64,000 nt of DNA from Manis javanica (lineage: Eukaryota; Chordata; Mammalia; Pholidota; Manidae). Shown here piece after piece: positions 13,765-26,250 of the stretch (its first letter is position 1; each line of letters starts with the position of its first letter). Where the stretch lies: NCBI RefSeq assembly GCF_040802235.1, contig NC_133165.1:46265629-46329628 (forward strand), given 5' to 3'. The notes under the pieces were generated by a model. It was not told the origin of the DNA. It saw only the letters and a program-made list of their open reading frames with translations, and made no database searches. A program made the position numbers and the translations under genes.

Positions 13765-16700
13765 ATGGCAGTAAGTACATATCTTTCAATAATCACATTA
13801 AATGTAAATGGACTGAATGCACCAATCAAAAGACACACAGTAATAGAATGGATAGAAAAGCAAGACCCATCTATATGCTGCTTACAAGAGATTCACCTCA
13901 AACCCAAAGACATGCACAGATTAAAAGTCAATGGATGGAGAAAGATATTTCATGCAAACAACAGAAAGAAAAAAGCAGGTGTTGCAATACTAGTATCAGA
14001 CAAAACAGACTTCAAAATAAGGAAAGTAACAAGAGATAAAGAAGGACATTACATAATGATAATGGGCTCAGTCCAACAAGAGGATATAACCATTATAAAC
14101 GTATATGCACCCAATACAGGAGCATCAATATATGTGAAACAAATACTAACAGAATTAAAGGAGGAAATACAATGCAATGCATTCATTTTGGGAGACGTTA
14201 ACACACCACTCACTCCAAAAGACAGATCCACCAGACAAAAAATAAGTAAAGACACAGAGGCACTGAACAACACACAAGAACTGATGGACCTAACAGACAT
14301 CTACAGAACTCTACATCCAAAAGCAACAGGATACACATTCTTCTCAAGTGCACATGGAACATTCTCCAGAATAGACCATATACTAGGCCACAAAAAGAAC
14401 CTGAGTAAATTCCAAAAGATTGAAATCCTACCAACCAGCTTTTCAGACCACAAAGGTATAAAAGTATAAATAAATTGTACGAAGAAAGCAAAAGGCTCAC
14501 GAACACATGGAGGCTTAACAACATGCTCCTAAATAATCAGTGGATCAATGACCAAATTAAAATGGAGATCCAGCAATATATGGAAACAAATGACAACAAC
14601 AGCACAAAGCCCCAACTTCTGTGGGACGCAGCAAAAGTGGTCTTAAGAGGAAAGTATATAGCAATCCAGGCATATTTAAAGAAGGAAGAACAATCCCAAA
14701 TGAATAGTCTATTGTTCCAATTATAGAAATTGGAAAAAGAAGAACAAATGAGGCCTAAGGTCAGCATAAGGAGGGACATAGTAAAGATCAGAGAAGAAAG
14801 AAATAAAATTGAGAAGAATAAAACAATAGAAAAAATCAGTGAAACCAAGAGCTGGTTCTTTGAGAAAATAAACAAAATAGATAAGCCTCTAGCCAGACTT
14901 ATTAAGAGAAAAAGAGAGTCAACACACATCAACAGAATCAGAAACGAGAAAGGAAAAATCACGACGGACCCCACAGAAATACAAAGAATTATTAGAGAAT
15001 ACTATGAAAACCTATATGCTAATAAGCTGGAAAACCTAGGAGAAATGGACAATTTCCTAGAAAAATACAATCTTCCAAGACTGACCCAGAAAGAAACAGA
15101 AAATCTAAACAGACCAATTACCAGCAACGAAATTGAGGCGGTAATCAAAAAACTACTTAAGAACAAAACCCCCAGGCCAGATGGATTTACCTCGGAATTT
15201 TATCAAACATACAGAGAAGACATAACACCCATTCTCCTTAAAGTTTTCCAAAAAATAGAAGAGGGAATACTCCCAAACTCATTCTATGAAGCCAACATCA
15301 CCCTAATACTAAAACGAGGCAAAGACCCCACCAAAAAAGAAAACTACAGACTAATATCCCTGATGAATGTAGATGCAAAAATACTCAAAAAAATATTAGC
15401 AAACCAAATTCAAAAATACATCAAGAAGATCATACACCATGACCAAGTGGGATTCATCCCAGGGATGTAAGGATGGTACAACATTTGAAAATCCATCAAC
15501 ATCATCCACCACATCAACAAAAAGAAGGACAAAACCACATGATCATCTCCATAGATGCTGAAAAAGCATTTGACAAAATTCAACATCCATTCATGATAAA
15601 AACGCTCAACAAAATTGGCATAGAGGGCAAGTACCTCAACATAATAAAGGCCATATATGATAAACCCACAACTAACATCATACTGAACAGCGAGAGGCTG
15701 AAAGCTTTTCCTCTGATATTGGGAACAAGACAGGGATGCCCACTCTCCCCACTGTTATTCAACGTGGTACTGGAGGTCCTAGCCACGGCAATCAGACAAA
15801 ACAAAGAAATACAAGGAATCCAGATTGGTAAAGAAGAAGTCAAACTGTCACTATTTGCAGATGACATGATATTGTACATAAAAAACCGTAAAGACTCCAC
15901 ACCAAAACTACTAGAACTAATACCGGAATTCAGCAACGTGGCAGGATACAAAATTAACACACAGAAATCTGTAGCTTTCCTATACACTAACAATGAACTA
16001 ATAGAAAGAGAAATCAGGAAAACAATTCCATTCACAATACCATCAAAAAGAATAAAATACCTAGGAATAAACCTAACCAAGGAAGTGAAAGACCTATACC
16101 CTGAGAACTACAAGACACTCTGAAGAGAAATTAAAGAGGTCACTAACAAATGGAAACTCATTCCATGCTCCTGGCTAGGAAAATTAATATTGTCAAAACG
16201 GCCATCCTGCCCAAAGCAATATACAGATTCGATGCAATCCCTATCAAATTACCAACAGTATTCTTCAATGAACTGGAACAAATAGTTCAAAAATTCATAT
16301 GCAACCGTCAAAGACCCCAAAACAGCCAAAGCAATCCTGAGAAGGAAGAGTAAAATGGGGGGGGGGGAATGTCATTCCCCAACTTCAAGCTCTACTAGAA
16401 AGCCACAGTAATCAAGACAATTTGGTACTGGCACAAGAACAGAGCCACAGACCAGTGGAACAGAATAGAGACTCCAAACATTAACCCAAACACATATGGT
16501 CAATTAATATACGATAAAGGAGCCATGGATATACAATGGGGAAATGATGGTCTCTTCAACAGATGGTGATGGCAAACCTGGACAGCTACATGTAAGACAA
16601 TGAAACTGGATCACTGTCTAACCCCATACACAAAAGTAAATTAGAAATGGTTCAAAGACTTGAATATAAGTCATGAAACCATAAAGCTCTTAGAAAAAAA

Positions 16701-17587
16701 CATAGACAAAAATCTCATGGACATAAACATGAGTGACTTCTTCAGGAACATATCTCCCCGGGAAAGGAAAACAAAGGCAAAAATGAACAAGTGGGACTAT
16801 ATCAAGCTAAAAGCTTCTGTACAGCAAAGGACACCATCAATAGAACAAAAAGGTATCATACAGTATGGGAGAACATATTCATAAATGACAGATCTGATAA
16901 AGGATTGACATCCAAAATATATAAAGAGCTCACACGCCTCAACAAACAAAAAGCAAATAATCCAATTAACAAATGGGCAGAGGAGCTGAATAGACACTTC
17001 TCTAAAGAAGAAATCCAGATGGCCAACAGGCACATGAAAAGATGCTCCACATGGCTAATCATCAGAGAAATGCAAATTAAAACCACAATGAGATATCACC
17101 TCACACCAGTAAGGATCACCAACATCGAAAAGTCAGACAACAACAAATGTTGGCGAGGTTGTGGAGAAAGGGGAACCCTCCTACACTGCTGGTGGGAATG
17201 TAAGTTAGTTCAACCATTGTGGAAAGCAGTATGGAGGTTCTTCAGAATGCTCAAAATAGAAATACCATTTGACCCAGGAATTCCACATCTAGGAATTTAC
17301 CCTAAGAATGCAGCACTCCAGTTTGAAAAAGACAGATGCACCCCTATGTTTATCGCTGCACTATTTACAATAGCCAAGATATGGAAGCAACCTCAGTGTC
17401 CATCAGTAGATGAATGCATAAAGAAGAAGTGGTACATATACACATGGAATATTACTCAGGCATAAGAAAAAAACAGATCCTACCATTCGCAACAACATGG
17501 ATGGAGCTAGAGGGTATTATGCTCAGTGAAATAAGCCAGGCAGAGAAAGACAAGTACCAAATGATTTCACTCGTATGTGGAGTATAA
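13765..17587 (+). pseudogene. L1-B ORF2 relic (endonuclease, RT, Cys-rich domain)
   Basis: The endonuclease domain is open for about 235 codons (13765-14469) with CLQEIH, NVYAPN, GDVNTPL, SRIDHIL and SDHKG motifs. A stop then splits it. RT blocks follow in two open stretches: [11 protein letters not shown] with IPGM (14730-15470), and [22 protein letters not shown] and FADDMILY (within 15473-16123). The Cys-rich C-terminus [18 protein letters not shown] lies in 16791-17465 and has the CX3CX7HX4C form. The natural stop is TAA at 17585-17587. At least six stops or frameshifts make it non-functional. Confidence 0.9.
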
Positions 17588-18289
17588 GAACAAAGGAAAA
17601 CTGAAGGAACAAAACAGCAGCAGAATCACAGAACTCAAGAATGGACTCATAGTTACCAAAGGGAAAGGGACTGCAGAGGATGGGAGGGAAGGGAGGGATA
17701 AGGGTGGGGAAAAAGAAAGAGGGCATTACGATTAGCATGTATAGTACGTGGGGGGTACGGGGAGGGCTGTGCAACACAGAGAAGACAAGTAGTGATTTTA
17801 CAGCATCTTACTATGCAGATGGACAGTGACTGTGAAGGGGTATGTGGAGGGGCCATGGTGAAGGGGGGAGTCTAGTAAACATAATGTTCTTCATGTAATT
17901 GTAGATTAATGATACCAAAAAAAGAGCAGTTATCAATATTGCCAAACCACCCATGGAAGGAGTGCATACATTTATATTCAAGGTGATACATAGCACAGCC
18001 CAGTGCAGTGACCAGTATTGAGGGATTCTCAGGACTGCAGCTACAGTGCCATACAGGCACATCTTGTTTCACCTCACTTAGGCTTCATGAGTCTCCTAGG
18101 TACACAGTGATGTCACCAACCCACCTTGATTACTTATCCTCCCTTAGGTCTGGGAAAGCCCATCCTTTGACCCAACGATGTCTGCACAGCCATCAGACTA
18201 TCCAGGCTTTTCCAAGTCAGGTGGTTTAACTCTTGGAGTTGGGCGTTTCTTGCTGTCTTTCTCACAGTCTCTCTTGTGCAAGTTTCACC

Positions 18290-18390
18290 CCCTCCAGGAA
18301 GTCTGCGTTGATCCTCTCCCCAACCCCCTTTGTCCACCCCAATCCTCATCCCACTGGGTTAGGTGACCTCTTGAAGCTCCCCCACCACCA
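18290..18390 (+). repeat. L2 fragment
   Basis: Contains the ctccaggaagtc...gatcctctcccc segment of L2. A similar L2 segment at 19795-19860 explains their shared 60 bp. Confidence 0.45.
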
Positions 18391-18769
18391 CCTCTGTTTA
18401 GTCCAGGCTGATCACACTGGGCTGTAGTAGGTGTGCCTGGCAATCTCCTGAAATGTCACAAAGGTATAGTCATAAATAGAAAGAAAATAAACTTCCTCTG
18501 GTTGCACACACACCTGGAGGCTAGGGAATGGGAAAACACATCTCAGCTTTTCCCACTGACTCACCTTTTGTCTTCCCAGACTGTCACTGTGTCTTCCCAG
18601 TCCTCTGTGGGTCTTTTAGTTCCCTCAGAGCAGAGCATCTGAAAGCTGAAAAAGCAATACCAATCTTAGCATAGCTTCATGTATTAACTAGTCGTTTATT
18701 GAGCACTGTGTGCCAGGCATTGGGGATACAACTATGATAAAATAGATGATACTCCTGCCCTTGAGAATA

Positions 18770-19045
18770 TTAATAATCATTAATTATTATTTAACATTTA
18801 TTGAGCACTTACTCTTTTCTAAGCACTGTACTAAGCCTTTGTAAGAAGTGGTTTCTTAATCCTTGCAAGAATCCCACTAGATAGGTTCTATAATTAATCT
18901 CATTTTACATATGAGGAAATTGAGGCGCAGAAAGGCTAACTAACTTGTCTAAGGGCACACAGCTAACAAGTGGTAGAAACAAGCTTTGGACCCAGGCAGT
19001 CCCGGTGCAGAGCCTACTCCTTTAACCACTGACTGAACCAAACCA
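18770..19045 (-). repeat. MIR SINE
   Basis: Complement of MIR: cattttacatatgaggaaa, cagaaaggctaac, and gtccggtgcagagcctact-like end with ttaaccactg. Mammal-wide, ancient. Confidence 0.7.
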
Positions 19046-19344
19046 ACGACTACATTCTAATGCAGACAAATCATGGAGAAGCAAACAAATAAAAAAGATA
19101 TTTTCAATTAGTGATAACTGAATGCTATGGAGAAAGTAAAATAAAATCAGGGTAATGGGGTGAAAGATAACTGGGTGTCCTCAGCACCTGGCCTGGTCCC
19201 AAGTAGGCACTGTTTAGAAATAAAGGAGGAGGGGACAGCAGGGAGGGAAGGAGGAGTCCTTGACAGGTACCTCCACATACAAGGCTGCCAAACCTTTGCA
19301 GTGTTTGACCAGCTGTGCAGACTTAGAATGAGCCCTGGAACTGG

Positions 19345-19560
19345 GGGCAGGCAAACATAGGAGGAATCCTTCACCACTCACCAGCCTTACGACCTTGAGA
19401 AAGTCACTCTCCAAGCCTCAGTTTTCCTTTGAAGAATGGGGGAAATAACAGTACACTGTGTGCAGCTCTGGACAAAGCCCCTTTTACATTGGGTACTGTC
19501 ACTGTATTCCCTTTACAGATGAGTAGACTGAGCTCAGAAGTGAGCCCGTGATCCCCAAGC
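19345..19560. repeat. MIR fragments
   Basis: 19345-19480 reads as MIR on + (accttgagaaagtcac, cctcagttttcc). 19490-19560 reads as an antisense MIR remnant. Confidence 0.5.
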
Positions 19561-19794
19561 TAGTACAGGGCAGAGAAGGGGGGGCTTGGTGGCAGAGGTG
19601 AATGAGTGAAACACTGCCCCCTACAGGCAGCTCGTGAATTTGTGGGGGCGTTCCTGTTAGCCACAGTGACGAGAAGGTGGAGCAGGACAGTCGCACACAG
19701 AATTGTCCCACATCCTGCATGACATTTGACTGTCCTGCTAGACACTCATGAAACTAAAAAATTTACTTACAATGACCTGAGCCTAGAACCTACC

Positions 19795-20080
19795 CCATCC
19801 CTGCCTTGATCCTCTCCCCAACCACCTTTGTTCACCCAACCCTCATCCCACTGGGGTTGCATCCTACTGCACACACTTAAGGTAATCACTCTTACCCACC
19901 ACTTTGCAAGAGCCCCATATTTCCCCATTCTCTCCACTTCTTTTTGCCTTGGTGTGCTATCTTTGTTTAAGTTACAGTTACTTTCCTCTTTCACTTATCA
20001 CCTGGCCTGTTATTATTGTCCCAACTCTGTATTAAAGTGTCCTCCTCTCTTCACTTTCATTTCCTGAGTATTAACTCACA
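19795..20080 (+). repeat. L2 fragment
   Basis: L2-like text with gatcctctccccaacc near the start. Diverged. Confidence 0.35.
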
Positions 20081-20639
20081 GATCACCCAAATCTGGAAAA
20101 CAAAAGCTAAATTTAATGCTGACTCAGGCCAGGGAGAAACACAAGCAGAAGTGTTGCTTCTTGTTAGGGGACATAAGTTTTATAAGGTTTGTGGGAAGGA
20201 GTTTAAGGAACGCTGAGAGGTACAGTGTTTCAGCGGGCGCACCACAGAGTGGGAGTGTGAGCCAAGTGTGAACACCAGCCTGGGCTGAAGGTTCTTGTTG
20301 CACTGGAGACCAAAGAGTTAAAAAGAAAACAAAAAAAATGTTGTGTCTGCTTCCTTCCTTGCCTGGGACAGTGGGAGCTGGTAGGTGGTGCACAAGCCTC
20401 AGCTAAAGCATGAGTGGGCATCCTTGGGTGGGACCTTTCTGGGCAAAGAAACATGCGGGCAGATACTGCAGGAGAATAGAAAATTCCACTTTCATAGGTA
20501 TCTTATCTGAACCCCTCATAATGTCTTCTATCTATCTCAGTATACCAGTGTTTTGAAATACATATTATTTTATTATAAATTAATTTCCTTGTATGTCTCT
20601 GATATGTAACAGAGGCCATTGTGCTGAGTTGTGTGAAAC

Positions 20640-20885
20640 CTACATGAATAAGTCATATAGTGCAGCATATGCTGTATCAGACACTGTAGCAAGTGCCTTT
20701 CCCATCTCACCTGATCATTTCACTAAGTCTATGATAGATACAGTTTTCACAGGAGAGCAAACTGAGGTACAGAGAGGTAAAGTGACTTGTCCAGAGTCAC
20801 AGAGAAAGTATTGGATCAGGGATTCAAACCCAGGGCACCTGGCTCCAGAATCTACACTCTTAACCACTCTGCTAGGTAAGGGAAA
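20640..20885 (-). repeat. MIR SINE
   Basis: Complement of MIR: cagagaggtaaagtgacttg, gattcaaacccaggg, cttaaccactctgct. Confidence 0.7.
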
Positions 20886-21346
20886 TTATCTAGGGACTCC
20901 AGTTCTGGAGATTTAGGGGGCTTTCCAGATGTTTCTATGAAAACCACGTTGGGTGTGGTGGGGTGAGAACCACAGACCCAGCACACAGTGTGTTAATATT
21001 CTCCTGCATCCTTCTTCACTCCATACTCTGCCATCAAGGTCCTGAATCTGAACCAGAGGTCAGCCGTGTGGCCATGACCCCAAGCCCAGTAGGGGTGCGT
21101 GGCAGAGGGTAGGAGATGGACAGGAGTGGTCAAGTGAGGCCCTCAAGATCCCATGGACTGCTTATGTCCAGCCCCTGCATCTTTCCTCCTCCTTCCTGAG
21201 GGGCGGGGATCTCCTCTGTGGAAAAATACCCAGCTGGGTGAGCGCCTGTGAGAGGGAGGAGGCCAGGGAGGCTGGGGCTCCCAGCACAGACTCTTTCCCT
21301 TCTCATGACTGGTGTTTATTGGGCCAGATTCTGGGAAAGGGCCAGA

Positions 21347-21354
21347 TTGCATCA
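21347..21354 (-). promoter_or_regulatory. C/EBP-ATF response element (CARE) of NUPR1
   Basis: TTGCATCA on +, which is TGATGCAA on -, the exact CARE core bound by ATF4 with C/EBP partners. It lies about 55 bp upstream of the TATA-like box and 150 bp upstream of the NUPR1 ATG. NUPR1 is a known ATF4-driven stress gene. Confidence 0.7.
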
Positions 21355-21405
21355 GACAGGGCCTGAGAGGCTGAGCCAGATTGCGGGCTGAGGAGGAGAT
21401 GTGGC

Positions 21406-21413
21406 CTTATAAG
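21406..21413 (+). promoter_or_regulatory. TATA-like box of NUPR1
   Basis: ccttataag, about 95 bp before the ATG. It would place transcription start near 21435-21445. Confidence 0.5.
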
Positions 21414-21503
21414 TTGGGGCCAGTGAACTGGGAGATGTTGGGAAAACAGACACAAACAAGTTTTAGACTGCGAGAGAGAGACGGCAAGAGTAAGCTGGAC
21501 ATA

Positions 21504-22146
21504 ATGGCCCCCTTCCCAAGAGCAGCCAGCCTGACCCAGCAGCCCCCAGGCCCAAAGGATGAAGACCCCAGCCTGGATGATTATGACCTCTACAGCCTGG
21601 CTCATTCCTTCCTGGGTAAGATCTGGCTCTGCCACCTTCCTGATCCCTCCACTGCTGACCCCCACCCCAACAAAGGCCTGGAGCCCCTGCCCCAGAACTA
21701 GGACCCATCCTTGGACTTCTCCCTACCCTTCTCCCTTCATCCTTTCTAACCTGTTCCCTTGACCCCTTGAGTCACCCCCTTCTAACCCTGCATCCACTGA
21801 GCATTGGCCTACGCAGCCCTGGGACTTCACATACCTAGAATATTGGAGCAACAACAGGTCATAGGGGGTCCTTCATTCCACAGACAGGGAAACAGAGATT
21901 ATTACTGCCCCAAAACTATGTGGTGACAACCCCTCAGTCATCCCCACACTTGCCTTTGAGGCATCACACCTCCACCCACTTCACCTGGGCCTCTCACCCT
22001 GGGTCCCAGGAGTGGGAGGCCGGAAGGGTCGCACCAAGAAAGAAGCTGTGGCTAACACCAACCGCCACAACCCCGGGGGGCATGAGAGGAAGTTGCTGAC
22101 CAAGCTCCGGAATACAGAGCGGAAAAGACAAGGGGCACGGCCCTGA
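21504..22146 (+). CDS. NUPR1: Nuclear protein 1 (p8/COM1), stress-induced chromatin factor
   Basis: Two coding exons, 21504-21615 and 22010-22146, with GT-AG ends, encode 82 residues, the length of the main human isoform. The start ATG has A at -3 and G at +4. The N-terminus is acidic with QQPPGPKDEDPSLDDYDLYSLAHSFLG as key stretch; the C-terminus is basic (GGRKGRTKKEA, GGHERKLLTKLRNTERK) and carries the bipartite nuclear-localisation signal and HMG-like helix. The family is an intrinsically disordered nuclear protein that binds DNA and chromatin partners and supports survival under ER, nutrient and oxidative stress. The stop is followed by a donor at 22160, so exon 3 (from about 22490) is 3' UTR. 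Differences from human are conservative. An upstream CARE site fits ATF4 control. Confidence 0.97.
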
Positions 22147-22489
22147 GACAGAGCTGGAGGTAAGGAGTCAGGGGTCTGAGGGCCAGTGGAGGTCCCTCTA
22201 TCTCAGAAGGACAGGACTGAATGTGTGTGGTGGGTGGGGAGGAGGGATCAAACAATGATTGTCTCAACATTGAATAAACTGATGCACACATTTCATTCTG
22301 AGTTTCCTAGTGACCAGAGCAAAGGGGGAAACAGAGCGTCTTTCCAACTGGAGGGAAACTTGGTTTACAGAAAGAGAAACTGAGGCCCAGAGAGGGTAGG
22401 GCCCTTCTCTAGAGTCCAGAGCAAGACAGGAGAGGCAGAACTAAAACCGACCCTTTCACCACCTGCTTTTCTGCCCCCAGACAAGGCCA

Positions 22490-22780
22490 GAGCACAGACA
22501 CAGCAATGGAGACAGGACTGCAGAGGAATCAGCCCCTGGGGGCAGGATACAGGCCTACCTGTACCCCACCCCACCCCTGGGACTTACCCCACCTGACTGA
22601 GGCTCCAAGGGGTCACCAAGGAAGCACCCCCAGCCCCAGAATAAAAGACAAGATAAGGAGCAAGAAACAGGGAATGGAGGCAGAATCATAAAGGTACCCC
22701 CAAAACTGAAAGACACTGAAGAAACTGGAGCTCCCCAAGGGGAGTAGTGATAATAAACAAAGTTCAGCAGCTGCAACTTG
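22490..22780 (+). other. NUPR1: NUPR1 3' UTR exon
   Basis: The acceptor ctgcccccag ends at 22489. The exon has no coding role and ends about 20 bp after the AATAAA at 22752-22757. It keeps the three-exon layout of human NUPR1. Confidence 0.75.
22752..22757 (+). terminator. NUPR1: NUPR1 poly(A) signal
   Basis: AATAAA followed within 30 bp by a TGTGTGTTTTTG GU-rich element. Confidence 0.8.
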
Positions 22781-22789
22781 TGTGTGTTT

Positions 22790-23674
22790 TTGTCCTCTGT
22801 CTTTGTGTGGTTTTGTTTGTACATGTTTCTGCCTGCATGGGTCTATGTTTGCATGAACCAATGAGAGCATTTTTGTCAGCACTTGTATTTGGTTATGTGT
22901 CTGGGAGGTGGTGTTCCTGATTTTGTAGGGGCAGTAGAGGTGAGCGAGTTTTGTTTTGTTTTCTGGCATGCATGTTTTGGTGTGGACATTTCTGTGGTCT
23001 CTTATGGGATGCAAGGGAATTTTCTCTGAGTCTTTGTAATGCTGCCCATGAAACAAGCCCCCTCCCCAGCACCTCACCATTTTCAGAACAACCATCTAAT
23101 TGGTTATGTCATATTCATATTCATACAAAACCACCTTTTGAAGTGAATATTATTTATTGGTGCCCTTTGCAAAATGGAGCAAACTGAGATTTAAAGCATT
23201 AAGGGACTTGCCCCAAAGTAGGGCTCAAATTCAAAGATTCTTATTGTCCACCAGTTTTAGGTGGGTCCCTTTGCCAAGGGGGTTGCCAGCACAGGGTTCT
23301 GGGAGGTCAGCTGGGGGAGGAAGATTTTTACCTAGGATTATCAGACTCAGAACCAGAGTTTGAGAGTAACACAGGGAAATAAGAAGTGTGCTTAGAACTA
23401 AGAGGATATGTTGATTGAGATGCAGGTTTAGGCTTTAAACAAAATGGTATAGAAAGTTATCTTTCTGTCACATAACAGTTCTAAGGATAAGTATTCTTGA
23501 GCTAAAATGACAACTCCATTTTGCTAGGGATTCCACCTACTTTTTTAGCTTGTTGTTATGCCACCATCAAAACATGGCTTACACTTTGAGGTCCAAACTA
23601 GCTGCTGCAGTGCCTGCCATCACATCTTCATCTCAGCCTGTGAAAAGGGAGCAGGGAAGTGATGAGGGTAAGCC
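22790..23674. other. Intergenic downstream of NUPR1
   Basis: Pyrimidine/GT-rich sequence; a weak antisense MIR remnant lies near 23110-23250. No gene is recognised. Confidence 0.45.
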
Positions 23675-23690
23675 ACACCAACTCATTTTT

Positions 23691-24903
23691 TTTTTAGTAG
23701 CAAGAAGGCTTTATTTAAGGCAAAGTAAACACTCAAAGAAAGGGGAGTGCAGGCAACCTAAGAGAGGAGGCATGCTTAAAGGCTTAGGATTCTGTCTTTT
23801 AAGGCTTTCAAGAATGGGAGTGTAGTCTTAACATGTAGTCTCTTGATGTCTCTCTCCAGTGAGAGACATTATGTCACCATCCATGGTCCTCTAGATGCTC
23901 TGTAAGACAAACTTAACACAAGGAATTTATAGATCCTGTTTTTCTCCAAGATAGTGGTTACCCTCAAGCAGTGGAAACTACCATTTAGGACTGTTTGCCT
24001 CGCCTTCAGATAGGGTCAGTTATTGGCTGATTACCAAAAAATATGTTAGGAATCTTACCTCCTAACTCCCTGGTTTTTAAAATGGAATCTTAGCCTTAAG
24101 AAGAAGTCCCTTATGTTCTTACTATACTATTTATATCTTGGCATTTTTCATGATAGGCAGGAAAAGTTAATCATGATGCTTGTCTTATGTCCCTGTCCTA
24201 CCTCAAGTGTAGTGGTTTAAATGCTGCTAACTCAACCTACCTTTGCACAGATGGGGTCTCTTGGGGCCTGCTAGAGTTCACACTGGACACCCAGACCCTG
24301 CACAGGACGGAAAAAGGGAAAATTCATAACTTGAGCCTCTGTGGGCATGTTGGCCTCAAAGTCAGTCCCTCAGTGGGTCAAACCACAAACCTGGTGGTTG
24401 TGTCAGAAGGATGGCCATCCAGTCTCCCCAGGAACCTTGGAGGTCTCAAACTCTTGGAGAACAGAAGTGGGTAAGTACAAGGTACACAAGTTATGGGTGG
24501 ACTGTCAGGGACAGACCACAGGTTGTGTGGGGTGAATGAATGAGTGACAATCAGGGTGTGGCTATGGAGTGGAGGGTCACCTGGGGCAGGGGAAGAGGAA
24601 ATAGCTTTCAGCCACTCTCACTCTGCACTGAGAGAGCTCTTCTGACATTCTAAGTCATGTAGGAAGCTCTTCACACAAGCTGTTTGGAGGACTCCAGGTT
24701 CAGAGTGGTTGAGTGACTTCCCTGTGATCACACAGCTGGTGAATGACAAATCTAGATTTGAACTCGGCTCTATGCAGGGCGCAGGCTCTTAACCACTGAG
24801 CTACATGATTACTACCTGTCCCCAAGCTAACCAGAATATGGTGGGGAAGATCTCCCTTGGGCCACTATGGACTGCCCCATCCAAACCTCAGATGAAGCAA
24901 TAC
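23691..24903 (-). mobile_element. L1-mobilised retrocopy of a poly(A) transcript with an LTR-like 3' end
   Basis: Flanked by a 17-bp direct repeat cacaccaactcattttt (23674-23690 and 24903-24919). The right copy runs into aatgcc, giving the L1 endonuclease site TTTTT/AA. A T run at the left edge is the poly(A) tail of a minus-strand insert, and AATAAA (minus, 23710-23715) lies about 15 nt before it. The 3' half (about 23696-24190) reads like an ERV class I LTR with ccttaaataaagcc; the 5' half contains a sense MIR (24650-24815) and no long frame. It is therefore a copy of a noncoding or chimeric transcript that appears to have ended in an LTR. The source gene was not recognised. Confidence 0.65.
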
Positions 24904-24919
24904 ACACCAACTCATTTTT

Positions 24920-26030
24920 AATGCCATAACCTAAAAGTAGAACACATCACATCTGCTCAGAATTTAGTCACATGGCCACACCTAACTACAAGAGAGATGG
25001 GGAAATGTAGTATTTAGCTGCAAGCCAAAACTTGGGGAGGGCAGGGAAGATCAGGTTCCTATAAAGACTCCTTTATTATTAAAGGAAGCGGGGGAGAGTG
25101 AATGCTGGAGAAAACTAGAAAGAAATATTTTCCACAAACTCAACGGAATTCAGGGGAGAAAACCCCTAGATTTGGCCCTGGACAAAGCTTTTTTCCTTTT
25201 CTCCTGTCCCTCCCATATAAGCCTTAGGCTGTAAAACTTGGACCCAGTTGTTCTTACAGAGCCAAGAATATGGACAGAGGAATGAAATACCTGTTGAAAC
25301 AGTAAGAGTTGCATAGCCGACTAAGACCAGCTTGAACCTTTGGGAACCTCTACCCACTGGTCTTCCCTGAGTCCAGCCTGAAAACAGTCACAGAATCTCT
25401 GATAGAGAAGGACATTAAAAAGCATCTAGTCCAGCCCCATCTCACCCCCCACCGGGATCACATCTGCTTGCTTGATTACCACTAGGAATAAGGAACTTGC
25501 TGCCTCTATCTGTGTTGCCTGATTCCTTTCCAGAGCAACTCTTCAGGGGCTGAAACCTGACTCTCCCACCTACTCTTGAATAATCTTCTGCTTTTCTGAT
25601 CCTTTCTATCTGAGATGCCTTTAATCTTACCTGGCCTGCGAGACCAAGCTCTTCAGAGTCTTCCCCAGCTTGCCTTCCATATCCATCTGCACACCTCCAC
25701 CCAGGGGGATGCCTTCTCTGGGGTCGCAGCACATGGCAAGTCTGCACCCAGAATCTATCAGTCCTTGTGGGTATTTCAGGCCTCCCGTGGAGCCCCTCTT
25801 CAATGACAGATCATTTACTCATTCAGTTTATGTTTATCAGATGCCTACTGTGTTACCAGGGCCTGGTTGAAGACATGGACTGCATGTAAGGAGGAACAAG
25901 TGCAACCCTGGTATGACTGGAACCAGGCCTCGGGGCCAGTGTCAGCTCTTGAACTCAGGGGGCAAATGGCAGGTCTGGGCACTGAGCTCTCAGGCCAGCA
26001 CAGACCTGGTGTGTCGGATTCAGAAAAATC
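24920..26030. other. Intergenic, L2 and ancient SINE fragments
   Basis: About 25390-25560 resembles an ancient SINE-type segment (aaaaagcatctagtccagcccc). About 25615-25860 is L2-like. No gene is recognised. Confidence 0.35.
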
Positions 26031-26039
26031 AAGGCAACA

Positions 26040-26250
26040 GTTCCCATCTATTGAGCTACTACTCTGTGGCACGTTTTAAAGGCGTTCCCCCATTTAATCC
26101 TTACAGTAACCCAATAGGCATTTTACAGATCAGAAAACTGGTTCAGACAAGTTAAGTAACTTGCTCAAAGTCACATAAGTACAACCCACAAGAGCTGAGA
26201 TTCTGAATTCAGGTCTGTCTGATTTTTGAAGCCTGGGATGTTTTTACTAC
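26040..26250 (-). repeat. MIR SINE
   Basis: Complement of MIR: cattttacagatcagaaaac, gttaagtaacttgctcaaag, ttcaggtctgtctga. Confidence 0.7.

Larger units (their letters stand above)
11508..17921 (+). mobile_element. Full-length LINE-1 (L1-B)
   Basis: A 6.4-kb L1 with a perfect 14-bp target-site duplication, aagagcagttatca, at 11494-11507 and 17922-17935. It begins near the typical gggaagatggc 5' end, has a GC-rich 5' UTR to 12675, ORF1 (12676-13574), ORF2 (13765-17587), a G-rich 3' UTR with a ggggggggg run near 16360 in the coding relic, and a short A tail. It is complete in structure but both ORFs are disrupted, so it is not active. It is the best local reference for the other L1 pieces in the window. 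Confidence 0.95.

Noticed and set aside
18300-19860. 60-bp similarity between 18307-18360 and 19808-19860
   Set aside because: Both are diverged L2 fragments, so shared text is expected and not a local duplication.
20593-20916. 107-codon frame
   Set aside because: Lies across an antisense MIR; no coding evidence.
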